From positions 1,418,918 through 1,482,917 of the forward strand of contig NZ_QEQL01000001.1 in assembly GCF_003097135.1 (NCBI RefSeq): a stretch of 64,000 bases of DNA, in the 5' to 3' direction. A program made the position numbers and the translations under genes. Positions 12,958-22,690 of this stretch are shown piece by piece. How positions within the stretch are numbered: the first letter of the stretch is position 1; each line of letters begins with the position of its first letter. This DNA is from Pseudomonas sp. URIL14HWK12:I12 (GTDB lineage Bacteria > Pseudomonadota > Gammaproteobacteria > Pseudomonadales > Pseudomonadaceae). Below the pieces are notes generated by a model. It was not told the origin of the DNA, did no database searches, and saw nothing but the letters and a program-made list of their open reading frames with translations.

Positions 12958-13457
12958 TTGGCCTGGTTCATGCGCTCGATCACCTGGCGGGTGATGTCGA
13001 ACTGAGGCTTCACGTCGACCACCGCGCCACGCTCGAGAACCAAGTCGAAGTTGCCTTGCTTGATAACCGACTCGACAGCGCTGTCGAGCTTGGGTTTGAG
13101 CTGCTGCAGCATATCGCGGTCAGCGGCGGCCTTCGCTTCGTTGAGCTCCTTGGACTGGAACTGGAAGTCGCGTGCCTTCTGCTTGAAGTCGAGCTCCAGG
13201 CGCTCGCGCTCGGCCTGTTGCATTTTGTCACCGCCGCTCACCAGGCGGTCTTGAATACCCTTGGCGCTGGCTTCCAGTGCCTTGAGCTTGTTCAGCTGAG
13301 GGCCGAACTTCTTCTCGGCATCGACAGCGTACTTCTTGGCAGCATCGGATTCGAGCAGGGCCATCTGATAGTTCAGAACGGCAATTTTCATTTCGGCGAA
13401 GGCCGGGGTAGCGATCATGGCCGCTGCGACGATGACCAGTTGGGTGAGCTTGCGCAC
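12954..13457 (-). CDS. skp: Periplasmic chaperone Skp/OmpH
   Basis: A 167-residue periplasmic chaperone that holds unfolded outer-membrane proteins for BamA. The chosen start is a GTG at 13455-13457 with GCAGGAG upstream; it places a clean Sec signal peptide ([20 protein letters not shown]) at the N-terminus. An in-frame ATG at 13547 would bury the signal and overlap bamA. The mature part ([10 protein letters not shown]...) is a long Lys/Glu/Ala-rich helical tentacle region with coiled-coil character, about residues 45-125. It lies 43 bases after bamA and overlaps lpxD. Confidence 0.94.
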   Translation of the reverse strand: MRKLTQLVIVAAAMIATPAFAEMKIAVLNYQMALLESDAAKKYAVDAEKKFGPQLNKLKALEASAKGIQDRLVSGGDKMQQAERERLELDFKQKARDFQFQSKELNEAKAAADRDMLQQLKPKLDSAVESVIKQGNFDLVLERGAVVDVKPQFDITRQVIERMNQAK

Positions 13458-13500
13458 GATGAACTCCTGCAGAAACCTTGTGTGATAGTGAGGCCCGACG

Positions 13501-15861
13501 TCAGAACGTCTGGCCCAGGGAGAACTGGAATACCTGCGTTTCGGCATTGTCAGGCTTCTTGACTGGCATCGCCAGGCTGAAGCTGAGCGGGCCCAGGGCC
13601 GTGATCCAGGTCACGCCAACGCCAACCGAAGCTGCCATGTTGGAGAAGTCGATGGTGCCGCAATCCTGTGTACGCACGGGGTGCGCGGCATCGTTGCTCG
13701 ACTTGTACTGGCACTTGGAATCGAAGGTATTGCCCACGTCCCAGAACAGCGAAGTACGCAGCGATTTTTGATCCTTCACGAACGGCATCGGGAACAGGAC
13801 TTCGGCGCCACCGGTGATCAGTACGTTGCCACCGAAGGCTACGTCGTCCTGGTCCGGGTCGGCGGTAGCGGGCGTACCGCGCGGGCCGAGGGTGCTGTCC
13901 TTGAAGCCGCGCACGGAGTTGAAACCGCCCGCGTAATAGTTCTCGTAGAACGGCAAGCCATCGGTTGAGCCGTAACCATCGCCATAACCCAGCTCGGTAT
14001 GGAAACGCAGGGTATAGGTGTCGGTGATCGGCGCGAACACTTGGCCACGGTAGTCGATCTTGTAGAACGACAGGTCACTGCCCGGCGTGGTGGTTTCGAA
14101 TGTCAAGCTCTGCGAGTGGCCACGGGTCGGCAGCGTACCGCGGTTGAGGGTCGAGTCAGACCAGCCAGCCGAGGCCTTGAAGTTGGTGAAGCTGTCGCCT
14201 TCACGATTGATGAAGTCGTAGATCTCGCCAACAGTGTAGGTACCGGTATTGATGTTATCGCGCTGTACCGTCAGGCCGAAGTTCAGGCGAGAGGTTTCGC
14301 TGATCGGATAGCCGAAGTTCAGGCCGGCACCCAGGCTGTCCACCGCGTAGCTGGCCACGTCGACATCCAGCTCATCGTAGTCGGTCTTACGGTAGAAGGC
14401 GTTGTAGCCGAGGCTCACGCCATCGGGCGTGTAGTACGGGTTGACGAAACTGAAGTTGTAGCGGGTCTGGTACTCCGAGCGGGTCAAGCCGATGCCGACC
14501 TTGTTACCCGAACCCAGGAAGTTGTTCTGGCTGATCGAACCACCCAGGATCAGGCCGGCGCTCTGAGCGAAACCGACGCTGGCGGTAATCGAGCCGGAAG
14601 GTTGCTCTTCCACGGCGTAGTTCACGTCTACCTGGTCATCGACCCCCGGAACGGCTGGAGTTTCGACGTTCACTTCCTTGAAGTAGCCCAGGCGCTCCAG
14701 GCGCGTTTTGGACTGGTCGATCAGGTAAGTGGAAGCCCAGCCACCCTCCATCTGACGCATTTCGCGGCGCAGCACCTGGTCGTCGGTTTTGGTGTTGCCC
14801 CGGAAGTTGATGCGATCGACATACGCACGCTTGCCCGGGTCGACGGTGAACAGGATATCGACGGTGTGATCGTCGTCATGAGGCTGTGGTACGCCGCGCA
14901 CGTTGGCGAAGGTATAACCTTCGTTACCCAGCCGGCGAGTGATCAGCTCGGAGGTATTGGTCATTACCTTACGGGAAAACACTTGGCCTTTCTGGACCAG
15001 CAGCAGCGCCTTGATCTGGTCTTCGGGAACCTTCAGATCACCGGCCAGCTTCACGTCACGAACGGTGTACTTGGCACCTTCATTGATGTTTACGGTGATG
15101 TAGACGTGCTTTTTGTCCGGGGTGATGGACACCTGAGTCGAGGTGATGTCCATGTTGATGTAGCCGCGGTCCAGATAGTAGGAACGCAAGCGCTCGAGGT
15201 CGCCGGACAGTTTCTCGCGAGCGTACTTGTCGTCATTCTTGATGAATGACAACCAGTTGGTGGTCTTGAGCTCGAACAGGTCGCGCAGGTCTTCCTCGGG
15301 GAAGACCGTGTTGCCCACCACGTTAATGTGCTGGATGGCCGCGACCGTGCCTTCGTTGATCTTGATCTTCAGGCCTACCCGGTTGCGCGGCTCGGTCACC
15401 ACTTCGGTATCGACAGAGGCAGAGTAGCGACCTTGGGCAACGTACTGACGTTGCAGCTCGTTACGTACGCCTTCGAGCGTTGCACGCTGGAAGATCTCGC
15501 CTTCGGACAGCCCGGACTGACGAAGCCCCTTGAGCAGGTCGTCGGTGGAAATGGCCTTGTTGCCCTCGATCTCAATGCTGGCGATCGAGGGGCGCTCGAC
15601 AACGTTGATGACAAGCACGTTGCCATCACGGTTCAGGGTAATGTCCTGGAAGAAACCTGTCTTGAACAGGGCTCGGGTGGAATCCACCAGGTGGGCGTCA
15701 TCGGCAGTGTCGCCCACGTTGAGCGGCAGCGCGCCGAACACGCTACCGGCGGACACCCGTTGCAAGCCGTTGACACGGATATCGGAGATAGTGAAGGACT
15801 CGGCGTGAACTTCGGCGATCATCAGTGCGGACAGCACCGCGGTAAGCAGCAGACGTTTCAT
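13501..15861 (-). CDS. bamA: Outer membrane protein assembly factor BamA
   Basis: A 786-residue Omp85 protein, the core of the BAM complex that inserts beta-barrels into the outer membrane. It has a signal peptide (residues 1-20, ending AEVHA), five POTRA domains (about 22-420, starting FTISDIRVNGLQRVS) and a 16-strand barrel. The barrel's FNSVRGF motif (extracellular loop 6 VRGF/Y) is near residue 655, and the protein ends FQFSLGQTF with the usual C-terminal Phe. It sits between rseP and skp, the normal envelope-biogenesis order. Confidence 0.98.
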   Translation of the reverse strand: MKRLLLTAVLSALMIAEVHAESFTISDIRVNGLQRVSAGSVFGALPLNVGDTADDAHLVDSTRALFKTGFFQDITLNRDGNVLVINVVERPSIASIEIEGNKAISTDDLLKGLRQSGLSEGEIFQRATLEGVRNELQRQYVAQGRYSASVDTEVVTEPRNRVGLKIKINEGTVAAIQHINVVGNTVFPEEDLRDLFELKTTNWLSFIKNDDKYAREKLSGDLERLRSYYLDRGYINMDITSTQVSITPDKKHVYITVNINEGAKYTVRDVKLAGDLKVPEDQIKALLLVQKGQVFSRKVMTNTSELITRRLGNEGYTFANVRGVPQPHDDDHTVDILFTVDPGKRAYVDRINFRGNTKTDDQVLRREMRQMEGGWASTYLIDQSKTRLERLGYFKEVNVETPAVPGVDDQVDVNYAVEEQPSGSITASVGFAQSAGLILGGSISQNNFLGSGNKVGIGLTRSEYQTRYNFSFVNPYYTPDGVSLGYNAFYRKTDYDELDVDVASYAVDSLGAGLNFGYPISETSRLNFGLTVQRDNINTGTYTVGEIYDFINREGDSFTNFKASAGWSDSTLNRGTLPTRGHSQSLTFETTTPGSDLSFYKIDYRGQVFAPITDTYTLRFHTELGYGDGYGSTDGLPFYENYYAGGFNSVRGFKDSTLGPRGTPATADPDQDDVAFGGNVLITGGAEVLFPMPFVKDQKSLRTSLFWDVGNTFDSKCQYKSSNDAAHPVRTQDCGTIDFSNMAASVGVGVTWITALGPLSFSLAMPVKKPDNAETQVFQFSLGQTF

Positions 15862-15934
15862 GAAGTCCTTTCTTGTTCCTTACGGCAATAAACAAACTGC
15901 CGCACAGGCGGCAGGTTCGCAATTGAGCGATGCG

Positions 15935-17290
15935 TTACAACAACCGACCCAGATCGTTGATCAGGGCAAGCAACATGACCCCGACCACCAGGCTGACACC
16001 AATCTGGATCCCCCAGCCTTGCACCCGATCCGATACGGGCCTGCCCCGCACCCACTCGATCAGGTAAAACAGCAAATGCCCCCCATCCAGTACCGGAATA
16101 GGCAGCAAATTCAGAACCCCCAGGCTAATACTCAGATATGCCAGGAAGTTCAAAAAATCTCCCAGGCCCGACTGGGCCGAAGCGCCCGCCACTTTAGCAA
16201 TGGTTATCGGCCCACTCAAGTTTTTTACAGAGAGCTCGCCGAACAGCATTTTCTTTAGTGAATCAAGGGTCAACACAGTCATCGACCACGTACGCCGTGC
16301 GCCCTCAACCACCGCATCGAGCGGCCCGTAACGCACCTCACGCAGCATCTGCGCCGGAAACTCCACAGGCTTGACCCCTGCCCCCAGGTAGCCAGCCGCA
16401 GCACTGCCCTCGCCTCGCGTTGCCAGTGTGACGGGTACCTGCAGACGCTCCCCGCCCCGTTCGATACTGAATACCACCTTGGCACCGGCGCGCTGACGCA
16501 CGCGGTCCACTACCTGCTGCCAGTCGCCCAGCGCCTGGCCATCGAGCGCCACCAACCTGTCACCAGCGTGCAGCCCAGCGGCGTGCGCTGGCCCTTCAGG
16601 ATCGAGCTCGGCCAATACCGGTTCAAGCGCAGGCCGCCAAGGCTGCAGGCCCAGCGAGCGGATCGGGTCAGGCTCATCGGCACCTTGCAGCCAGTGATCG
16701 AGCTGCACCTGATGAATCACCGGCTGGCTGTTACCCTGCTCGATAACACCCAGAGCCAGGCTGCCGCTCTCACCCAGGCGCCTGACCATTGCCAGATTGA
16801 CACCGGCCCAGCCCTGAACGGCGCGCCCGTCGACCGATACGATTTCCTGGCCCGAAGCCAAGCCGGCAGTTGCCGCGAGGCTGCCTGGCTGAACCTCGCC
16901 AACCACCGGGCGAACCTGCTGCGTGCCCAGCATCGCCAAGGCCCAGAAAAATACAATGGCGAGCAGAAAGTTTGCGATCGGCCCCGCGGCGACGATAGCG
17001 ATGCGCTGCAACACCGGCTTGCGATTGAACGCCTGATGCGCCAACACCGCGGGAACATCACCCTCCCGTTCGTCGAGCATCTTCACATAGCCGCCCAAAG
17101 GAATCAGCGCGACCACGAATTCAGTACCGTGGCGATCGTTCCAACGCACCAGTGGCATGCCAAAGCCTACGGAAAACCGCAGCACCTTTACCCCACAGCG
17201 ACGCGCGACCCAGAAATGGCCGAACTCGTGGAAGGTAACCAGCACACCCAGTGCAACCAGGGTGCCAAGGATCATGTAGAGCGCGCTCAT
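15935..17290 (-). CDS. rseP: Site-2 protease RseP
   Basis: A 451-residue intramembrane zinc metalloprotease that cleaves anti-sigma factors (RseA/MucA type) in the envelope stress response. The zinc-binding HEFGH is at about residues 21-25 in the first membrane segment, and the third ligand motif NLLPIPVLDGGHL is near residue 395. Two periplasmic PDZ domains lie between (one around GEVQPGSLAATAGLASGQEIVSVDG... and one around LDPEGPAHAAGLHAGD). C-terminal membrane segments follow. The gene is 62 bases downstream of dxr. Confidence 0.97.
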   Translation of the reverse strand: MSALYMILGTLVALGVLVTFHEFGHFWVARRCGVKVLRFSVGFGMPLVRWNDRHGTEFVVALIPLGGYVKMLDEREGDVPAVLAHQAFNRKPVLQRIAIVAAGPIANFLLAIVFFWALAMLGTQQVRPVVGEVQPGSLAATAGLASGQEIVSVDGRAVQGWAGVNLAMVRRLGESGSLALGVIEQGNSQPVIHQVQLDHWLQGADEPDPIRSLGLQPWRPALEPVLAELDPEGPAHAAGLHAGDRLVALDGQALGDWQQVVDRVRQRAGAKVVFSIERGGERLQVPVTLATRGEGSAAAGYLGAGVKPVEFPAQMLREVRYGPLDAVVEGARRTWSMTVLTLDSLKKMLFGELSVKNLSGPITIAKVAGASAQSGLGDFLNFLAYLSISLGVLNLLPIPVLDGGHLLFYLIEWVRGRPVSDRVQGWGIQIGVSLVVGVMLLALINDLGRLL

Positions 17291-17352
17291 TCGTGTCTCC
17301 AGTCTCGGGAGTGTCAGGCGTCAGGAGGCGGATCAGTGCGCCTCATCGGACC

Positions 17353-18543
17353 TCATTGCCCAGTGCGAGTCAACCATTGATTCGCCCTGGCGCGCGCTCT
17401 TGCATCGGCTTCGAACACTGCGGGCAAGGCCTCTAGCGCCACCACCGGCTCGGCTTGCAGCACAGCGTCGATCAGGCAGGGAATGTCGGTAAAAAGAATT
17501 CGCCGCTCAAGAAACGCCTCAACGGCGATTTCGTTGGCCGCGTTGAGCATCGCCGGGGCGCTGCCGCCCGCCCGTGCGGCGTCGAACGCCAAACCAAGGC
17601 AAGGAAAACGCTCGAAGGCCGGTGGTTGAAAGTCCAGGCGGGCGACCGTGAACAGATCAAGCGGCGCCACGCCCGAATCGATGCGCTCAGGCCAGGCCAA
17701 CGCATTGGCAATGGGCGTGCGCATGTCGGGGTTGCCCAACTGCGCGAGTACCGAGCCATCTACATAGTCGACCAGCGAATGGATGACGCTCTGGGGGTGC
17801 ACCACCACCTCGACCTGATCGGGTCGCGCATCGAACAGCCAGCAAGCCTCGATCAACTCAAGGCCTTTATTCATCATGCTGGCCGAGTCGACCGAAATCT
17901 TGCGCCCCATCGACCAGTTCGGGTGAGCGCACGCCTGCTCCGGCGTGACCTGTTCAAGGGCCTGAACAGGCATTTCACGGAATGGGCCGCCACTGGCTGT
18001 CAGGAGGATGCGGCGCACGCCAATCGGCGCGAGGCCCCGGCGATAATCGGACGGCAGGCACTGAAAGATGGCGTTGTGCTCGCTGTCGATAGGCAGCAAC
18101 ACCGCCCCGCTATCACGCACGGCTTTCATGAACAATGCGCCGGACATCACCAGCGCTTCCTTGTTGGCCAGCAGCACCTTTTTGCCTGCATGCACAGCCG
18201 CCAGGGTCGGCGCGAGCCCGGCTGCACCAACGATAGCCGCCATCACCGCGTCGACCTCTGGTGATTCGGCGACCTGGCAGAGCCCTTGCTCGCCCAGCAA
18301 TACCTCGGTGCCTAGGTTCAAGGCTGCCAAGCCTTCGCGCAGCCGCACCGCGGCCGGTTCGTCTGGCACGACTGCAAAAGCAGGGCGATGCCGTTCGCAC
18401 AGGGCTAGGAGTTGCTCGAGGCGGCTGTAGCCGGTCAGGGCGAAGACTTCGTAGCGCTCGGGGTGGCGAGCAATGACGTCGAGGGTGCTCAGGCCAATCG
18501 AACCGGTCGCACCCAAGACGGTGATCCGCTGAAGCCCGCTCAC
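17353..18543 (-). CDS. dxr: 1-deoxy-D-xylulose 5-phosphate reductoisomerase
   Basis: A 396-residue Dxr, which makes 2-C-methylerythritol 4-phosphate in the non-mevalonate isoprenoid pathway. The start is GTG at 18541-18543 (encoded [11 protein letters not shown]). It overlaps the cdsA TGA (GTGA) and gives the family length; the frame remains open upstream through cdsA, but that extension is spurious. The NADPH-binding motif [16 protein letters not shown] is at the N-terminus, and [23 protein letters not shown] and [12 protein letters not shown] mark the active site. UppS, two genes upstream, uses the isoprenoid product. Confidence 0.97.
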   Translation of the reverse strand: MSGLQRITVLGATGSIGLSTLDVIARHPERYEVFALTGYSRLEQLLALCERHRPAFAVVPDEPAAVRLREGLAALNLGTEVLLGEQGLCQVAESPEVDAVMAAIVGAAGLAPTLAAVHAGKKVLLANKEALVMSGALFMKAVRDSGAVLLPIDSEHNAIFQCLPSDYRRGLAPIGVRRILLTASGGPFREMPVQALEQVTPEQACAHPNWSMGRKISVDSASMMNKGLELIEACWLFDARPDQVEVVVHPQSVIHSLVDYVDGSVLAQLGNPDMRTPIANALAWPERIDSGVAPLDLFTVARLDFQPPAFERFPCLGLAFDAARAGGSAPAMLNAANEIAVEAFLERRILFTDIPCLIDAVLQAEPVVALEALPAVFEADARARARANQWLTRTGQ

Positions 18544-19355
18544 ATCGCGCCCCAACCGGCAGCCCAGAGCAGAACTGCGAACACCGGCACGGCGGCGGTA
18601 AGGCTGTCGATGCGATCCATCACGCCGCCATGGCCCGGAAGCAGGTGGCTGCTGTCCTTGATACCGGCACGGCGCTTGAACATGCTTTCGGTGAGGTCGC
18701 CCACTACCGAGATGCACACCACTACGGCCGCACCAGTCAAGGCCAGTAGGGTTTCCAGCACGCCCAGATGCCGGTACATCGATACCCCTAGCGTAATCAG
18801 CAAGCTCAATGCCAGGCCGCCATAGGCGCCTTCCCAGCTTTTACCCGGGCTCACCTGTGGTGCCAGCTTGCGTTTGCCAAAAGCCCGCCCGGAAAAGTAG
18901 GCACCTATGTCGGCGGCCCATACAAGCACCATCACCATGACGATCAACCAGTTGCCCAGTGCCCACTGCTTGAGCAGGGTCAGCCCCTGCCATGCCGGCA
19001 GCAGGATGAGCAATCCAATGACCAACTTGCTCGCCACATTGTCCCAATGCACGGCGCTACGGGGGTAGGTCAACACCAGAAAGGTCGCCAATGCCCACCA
19101 GATCACGGCCAGGCCCAGCACCCAAGGGGCGAGCCCAGGCGAGAGGTAAAAAACGAACAGCACCAAGGCGATGACCAGGCCGTAGGCGACCCGTTGCCAT
19201 TGCGCCTGAAGCCCTCCCATGCGAGCCCATTCCCAGCCACCAAGGCTGACCACCGCTCCGATGAACAAAGCGAACCAGCCCCCCTCAAGAAGGAAAAACC
19301 CTCCCAGCGCCAAGGGCAGCAGCACCAGTGCGGTAAGAATGCGTTGTTTTAGCAT
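18540..19355 (-). CDS. cdsA: Phosphatidate cytidylyltransferase
   Basis: A 271-residue integral membrane enzyme that makes CDP-diacylglycerol from CTP and phosphatidate, the branch point of phospholipid synthesis. There are about eight hydrophobic segments, beginning [20 protein letters not shown]. The CDP-diglyceride synthase signature is near the C-terminus ([20 protein letters not shown], then [10 protein letters not shown]). Its ATG shares its A with the uppS TGA (TGATG), and its stop overlaps the dxr GTG. Three consecutive genes are thus tightly coupled. Confidence 0.97.
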   Translation of the reverse strand: MLKQRILTALVLLPLALGGFFLLEGGWFALFIGAVVSLGGWEWARMGGLQAQWQRVAYGLVIALVLFVFYLSPGLAPWVLGLAVIWWALATFLVLTYPRSAVHWDNVASKLVIGLLILLPAWQGLTLLKQWALGNWLIVMVMVLVWAADIGAYFSGRAFGKRKLAPQVSPGKSWEGAYGGLALSLLITLGVSMYRHLGVLETLLALTGAAVVVCISVVGDLTESMFKRRAGIKDSSHLLPGHGGVMDRIDSLTAAVPVFAVLLWAAGWGAM

Positions 19356-20110
19356 CAGGCTCGGGCTCCGGCCTCGACTTGTTCGCTGGTCTTGCCAAAG
19401 CGACGTTGACGCGAGGCGAAATCAGCCAGCGCGGTGCGCATGGCTTCGTGTTTGAAGTCCGGCCAGAACAGGTCGGAAAAATAAAGCTCCGCGTACGCCA
19501 GTTGCCACAACAGGAAGTTGCTGACGCGGTGCTCTCCACCGGTGCGGATGCACAGGTCTGGCAGCGGCAGGTCTCCAGTGGACAGGCAGGTTTGCAGCAA
19601 GCCGGGGGTTATGTCCTCGGGCCGCAGGTGGCCGGCCTGGACTTCCCGAGCCAGCCGCTGCGCTGCCTGCGCGATATCCCATTGGCCGCCGTAATTGGCG
19701 GCGACCTGCAGGATGAAACGCTGATTGCCCGCCGTCAAAGCCTCGGCCTCACGCATTGCCGCCTGAAGCTCCGGGTGAAAGCGGCTGCGGTCGCCGATGA
19801 TACGCAAGCTGATGCCGTTGTCGTTCAGCCGCCGCGCCTCGCGGCGCAGCATGGTGAAGAACAGCTCCATGAGCGCACCCACCTCGTCGGCCGGCCGCTG
19901 CCAGTTCTCGCTGGAAAACGCGAACAGCGTAAGCACCTCGACCTTGGCCTCGGCGCACACTTCGATCACTGCACGTACCGCATCGACTCCGGCTTTATGC
20001 CCGGCAACACCCGGCAGCAGGCGCTTCTTGGCCCAGCGATTGTTGCCGTCCATGATGATCGCCACGTGCCTGGGCACCTGCTGTTGCATAACGGGCTTGG
20101 TCTTTTCCAT
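19355..20110 (-). CDS. uppS: Undecaprenyl diphosphate synthase (cis-prenyltransferase)
   Basis: A 251-residue UppS that extends farnesyl diphosphate to undecaprenyl diphosphate, the lipid carrier for peptidoglycan and O-antigen. The catalytic Asp lies in HVAIIMDGNNRWAKKR (near residue 20). Other family motifs are GHKAG, TLFAFSSENWQRP, YGGQWDI and the C-terminal RTGGEHRVSNFLLWQLAYAE. It lies 15 bases after frr and overlaps cdsA by one base. Confidence 0.97.
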   Translation of the reverse strand: MEKTKPVMQQQVPRHVAIIMDGNNRWAKKRLLPGVAGHKAGVDAVRAVIEVCAEAKVEVLTLFAFSSENWQRPADEVGALMELFFTMLRREARRLNDNGISLRIIGDRSRFHPELQAAMREAEALTAGNQRFILQVAANYGGQWDIAQAAQRLAREVQAGHLRPEDITPGLLQTCLSTGDLPLPDLCIRTGGEHRVSNFLLWQLAYAELYFSDLFWPDFKHEAMRTALADFASRQRRFGKTSEQVEAGARA

Positions 20111-20125
20111 GGGGCAAGCTTGGCC

Positions 20126-20683
20126 TCAAACGGCCATCAGATCCTTTTCCTTTGTTTCCAGAGCGCTGTCGACATCGGCAATGTGCTTGTCGGTCAGCTT
20201 CTGGATGTCATCAGCGGCACGACGCTCTTCGTCTTCGCTGATTTCCTTGTCCTTGACCAGCTGCTTGAGCTTGCTCAGGGCATCACGGCGCACGTTGCGC
20301 ACTGCCACGCGCGCATCTTCGGCGACGCCACGCGCCTGTTTGGTATAACCCTTGCGGGTTTCCTCGGTCAGTGGCGGCATCGGCACGCGAATGGTGGTGC
20401 CGGCGCTGGATGGGTTCAGGCCCAGGTCGGAGGTGAGGATGGCCTTCTCGATGGCGGCTCCCAAGGACTTGTCGTGAGCGACGATCTTCAGAGTGCGGGC
20501 GTCTTCCACGGAGATAGCAGCCACCTGGTTCAGCGGCATCTCGCTGCCCCAGGCCGGAACCTTGACGCTTTCCAGGATACTGGGGTGCGCGCGACCGGTA
20601 CGAATGGTGCCAAGGTTGTGGCTAAGCGATTCCAGGGTCTTGCCCATGCGCTCCTGAGTGTCTTTCTTGATGTCGTTGATCAT
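20126..20683 (-). CDS. frr: Ribosome recycling factor
   Basis: A 185-residue RRF that splits post-termination ribosomes with EF-G. It shows the conserved N-terminal helix ([17 protein letters not shown]), [14 protein letters not shown], the hinge/beta-domain [27 protein letters not shown] and [13 protein letters not shown]. Its ATG overlaps the pyrH TGA (ATGA at 20680-20683). Confidence 0.98.
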   Translation of the reverse strand: MINDIKKDTQERMGKTLESLSHNLGTIRTGRAHPSILESVKVPAWGSEMPLNQVAAISVEDARTLKIVAHDKSLGAAIEKAILTSDLGLNPSSAGTTIRVPMPPLTEETRKGYTKQARGVAEDARVAVRNVRRDALSKLKQLVKDKEISEDEERRAADDIQKLTDKHIADVDSALETKEKDLMAV

Positions 20684-21423
20684 TCCACGCCTTCCTCGAT
20701 CAAAGTACCTTCGGCGCCGCCCACGACGATGTTGAGCAGGGCGCCGGGCTTGTTCATGTTAAAGACTCGCAGCGGCATCTTGTGGTCACGGCACAGGCAG
20801 ATTGCCGTGAGGTCCATCACGCCCAGCTTGCGGTCCAGCACCTCATCATACGTGAGGCGGTCGAATTTCTCGGCATGCGGATCCTTGAATGGATCGGCCG
20901 TGTAGACGCCATCGACCTTGGTGGCCTTGAGCACTACGTCTGCATCGATCTCGATCGCGCGCAGGCAGGCCGCCGAGTCGGTGGTGAAGAACGGGTTGCC
21001 GGTACCTGCGGAGAAGATCACCACGTCGCCAGTCTTGAGGTGGCGAATGGCCTTGCGGCGGTCGTAATGATCGGTAACACCGACCATGGAGATGGCGGAC
21101 ATGACGATGGCGGAGATGTTCGAACGCTCCAGCGCATCGCGCATTGCCAGCGCGTTCATTACGGTAGCCAGCATCCCCATGTGGTCGCCGGTCACCCGAT
21201 CCATGCCGGCTGCGCTCAAGGCGGCGCCGCGAAAGAGGTTACCGCCACCGATCACCAGGCCTACCTGAACACCGATGCCGACCAATTGGCCAACCTCCAG
21301 CGCCATGCGGTCAAGCACCTTGGGATCGATGCCGAAGTCTTCGGAGCCCATCAGGGCCTCGCCACTGAGTTTGAGCAAAATGCGTTTGTAGCGAGGTTGC
21401 CGACCACTCACCTGCTGGGCCAT
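20680..21423 (-). CDS. pyrH: UMP kinase
   Basis: A 247-residue bacterial hexameric UMP kinase of the amino-acid-kinase fold; it phosphorylates UMP to UDP. The start [21 protein letters not shown] at 21423 has a GGAGAG ribosome-binding site. The open frame continues 30 codons upstream into the tsf-pyrH spacer without similarity. Motifs are [35 protein letters not shown] and [13 protein letters not shown]. The gap from tsf (232 bases) contains the tsf terminator, so pyrH probably has its own promoter there. Confidence 0.97.
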   Translation of the reverse strand: MAQQVSGRQPRYKRILLKLSGEALMGSEDFGIDPKVLDRMALEVGQLVGIGVQVGLVIGGGNLFRGAALSAAGMDRVTGDHMGMLATVMNALAMRDALERSNISAIVMSAISMVGVTDHYDRRKAIRHLKTGDVVIFSAGTGNPFFTTDSAACLRAIEIDADVVLKATKVDGVYTADPFKDPHAEKFDRLTYDEVLDRKLGVMDLTAICLCRDHKMPLRVFNMNKPGALLNIVVGGAEGTLIEEGVE

Positions 21424-21601
21424 TGCGTATCTCTCCTGCGGCGTCTGTTTGCAAAAAATTCTAGGGCACTTTCTACCCTGGGTAACTCTAGCGCTATCGC
21501 GCCGTCCCGGCATGGCTGGATAAGCCAGCGCCAGGTTTCAGGTTGTGTATGAAAAACAGGCCAATGGCCGACCTTTCGTACAAATCCTGCCCTGCTTTGA
21601 A

Positions 21602-21637
21602 AAAGAGGCTGCGCGCTTTAGCGGGCAGCCTCTTTTC
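21602..21637 (-). terminator. Intrinsic terminator after tsf
   Basis: A perfect 12-base inverted repeat (AAAAGAGGCTGC/GCAGCCTCTTTT) encloses a 12-base loop. Read on the minus strand it is GC-rich and followed by a T-run. It lies 19 bases past the tsf stop codon, so it is a clear rho-independent terminator of the rpsB-tsf transcript. Confidence 0.85.
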
Positions 21638-21655
21638 ACGACCAGCGAAAGCGGA

Positions 21656-22522
21656 TTACTGCTTGCTGGCGGCAGCTACCTGGGCAGCAACTTCGTCAGC
21701 GAAGTTGTCGACCGGCTTCTCGATGCCCTCGCCCACTTCGTAACGAACGAAGGAAACGATTTCTGCACCGGCTTTTTTGACCAGCTCGCCGACCTTGACT
21801 TCAGGGTCCATGACGAAGGCCTGCTCGACCAGGCTGGCTTCAGACAGGAACTTGTTGATACGGCCCTTGACCATGTTCTCAACGATGTTGTCTGGCTTGC
21901 CAGCGATCTTGTCGGCGTTGAGCTGCAGGAAAATTTCCTTTTCCTTGGCTACCAGCTCGGCAGAGATCTGGTCAGGCGAAACCACGGCAGGGTTGCTGGC
22001 GGCAACGTGCATGGCAACGTGCTTGGCCAGTTCCTCGTTGCCGCCCTTGAGCACAACCAGAACGCCGATGCGGTGGCCGTGCAGGTAAGCACCGACGGTG
22101 TCACCGGAAACGGAGGCCAGGCGGCGGATGTTCACGTTCTCGCCGCATTTGGCAACCAGCGCCTCACGGGCCGATTCGCGCGAAGCGATCAGCGGAGCGG
22201 CGTCAGTCAGGTTCTGCTCGAACGCTTCGTTCAGGCTGTCCTTGACGAAGCCTTTGAAGTCATCCTGCAAAGCCAGGAAGTCGGTCTGCGAGTTGACTTC
22301 GATGATCAGGCCACGGCCGCCTTCGACGCGAACGGCGATGGCGCCTTCAGCAGCGATGTTGCCGGCCTTTTTGGCAGCCTTGATGGCACCGGAGGCGCGC
22401 ATGTCGTCGATGGCCTTCTCGATATCGCCATTGGCGGCAACCAGAGCCTTCTTGCATTCCATCATGCCTTGGCCGGTACGCTCACGCAGTTCCTTGACCA
22501 GCGCTGCAGTAATTTCTGCCAT
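21656..22522 (-). CDS. tsf: Elongation factor Ts
   Basis: A 288-residue EF-Ts, the nucleotide exchange factor for EF-Tu. The start MAEITAALVKELRERTG at 22522 was chosen over an upstream in-frame ATG at 22636, which adds 38 unrelated residues. The N-terminal UBA-like domain contains RTGQGMMECKKAL; the core contains the EF-Tu contact TDFLALQDDF and FVRYEVGEGIEK near the C-terminus. It is separated from rpsB by 168 bases that contain a strong hairpin, so part of the transcription stops between them. Confidence 0.97.
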   Translation of the reverse strand: MAEITAALVKELRERTGQGMMECKKALVAANGDIEKAIDDMRASGAIKAAKKAGNIAAEGAIAVRVEGGRGLIIEVNSQTDFLALQDDFKGFVKDSLNEAFEQNLTDAAPLIASRESAREALVAKCGENVNIRRLASVSGDTVGAYLHGHRIGVLVVLKGGNEELAKHVAMHVAASNPAVVSPDQISAELVAKEKEIFLQLNADKIAGKPDNIVENMVKGRINKFLSEASLVEQAFVMDPEVKVGELVKKAGAEIVSFVRYEVGEGIEKPVDNFADEVAAQVAAASKQ

Positions 22523-22632
22523 TTCAAAATCCTCTTGGATAAATTTCGACCAGACCACCCGACGATGCGGGCGCTCGAATCTTGGATCATCGCGCGCGAA
22601 GGTTACGAACGCGGGCGCCAATCCTGAAGGTG

Positions 22633-22661
22633 GCAAAAAGGGGGCCTAGCCCCCTTTTTGC
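22633..22661 (-). terminator. Intrinsic terminator/attenuator between rpsB and tsf
   Basis: A near-continuous palindrome (GCAAAAAGGGGGC, loop CTA, GCCCCCTTTTTGC) lies 29 bases after the rpsB stop. It is symmetric, so it would function on either strand. It probably gives partial termination and sets S2 above EF-Ts, or marks a separate tsf promoter downstream. Confidence 0.8.
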
Positions 22662-22690
22662 GTGACAAGCCGTGCCGGTTGGCCTACGGC

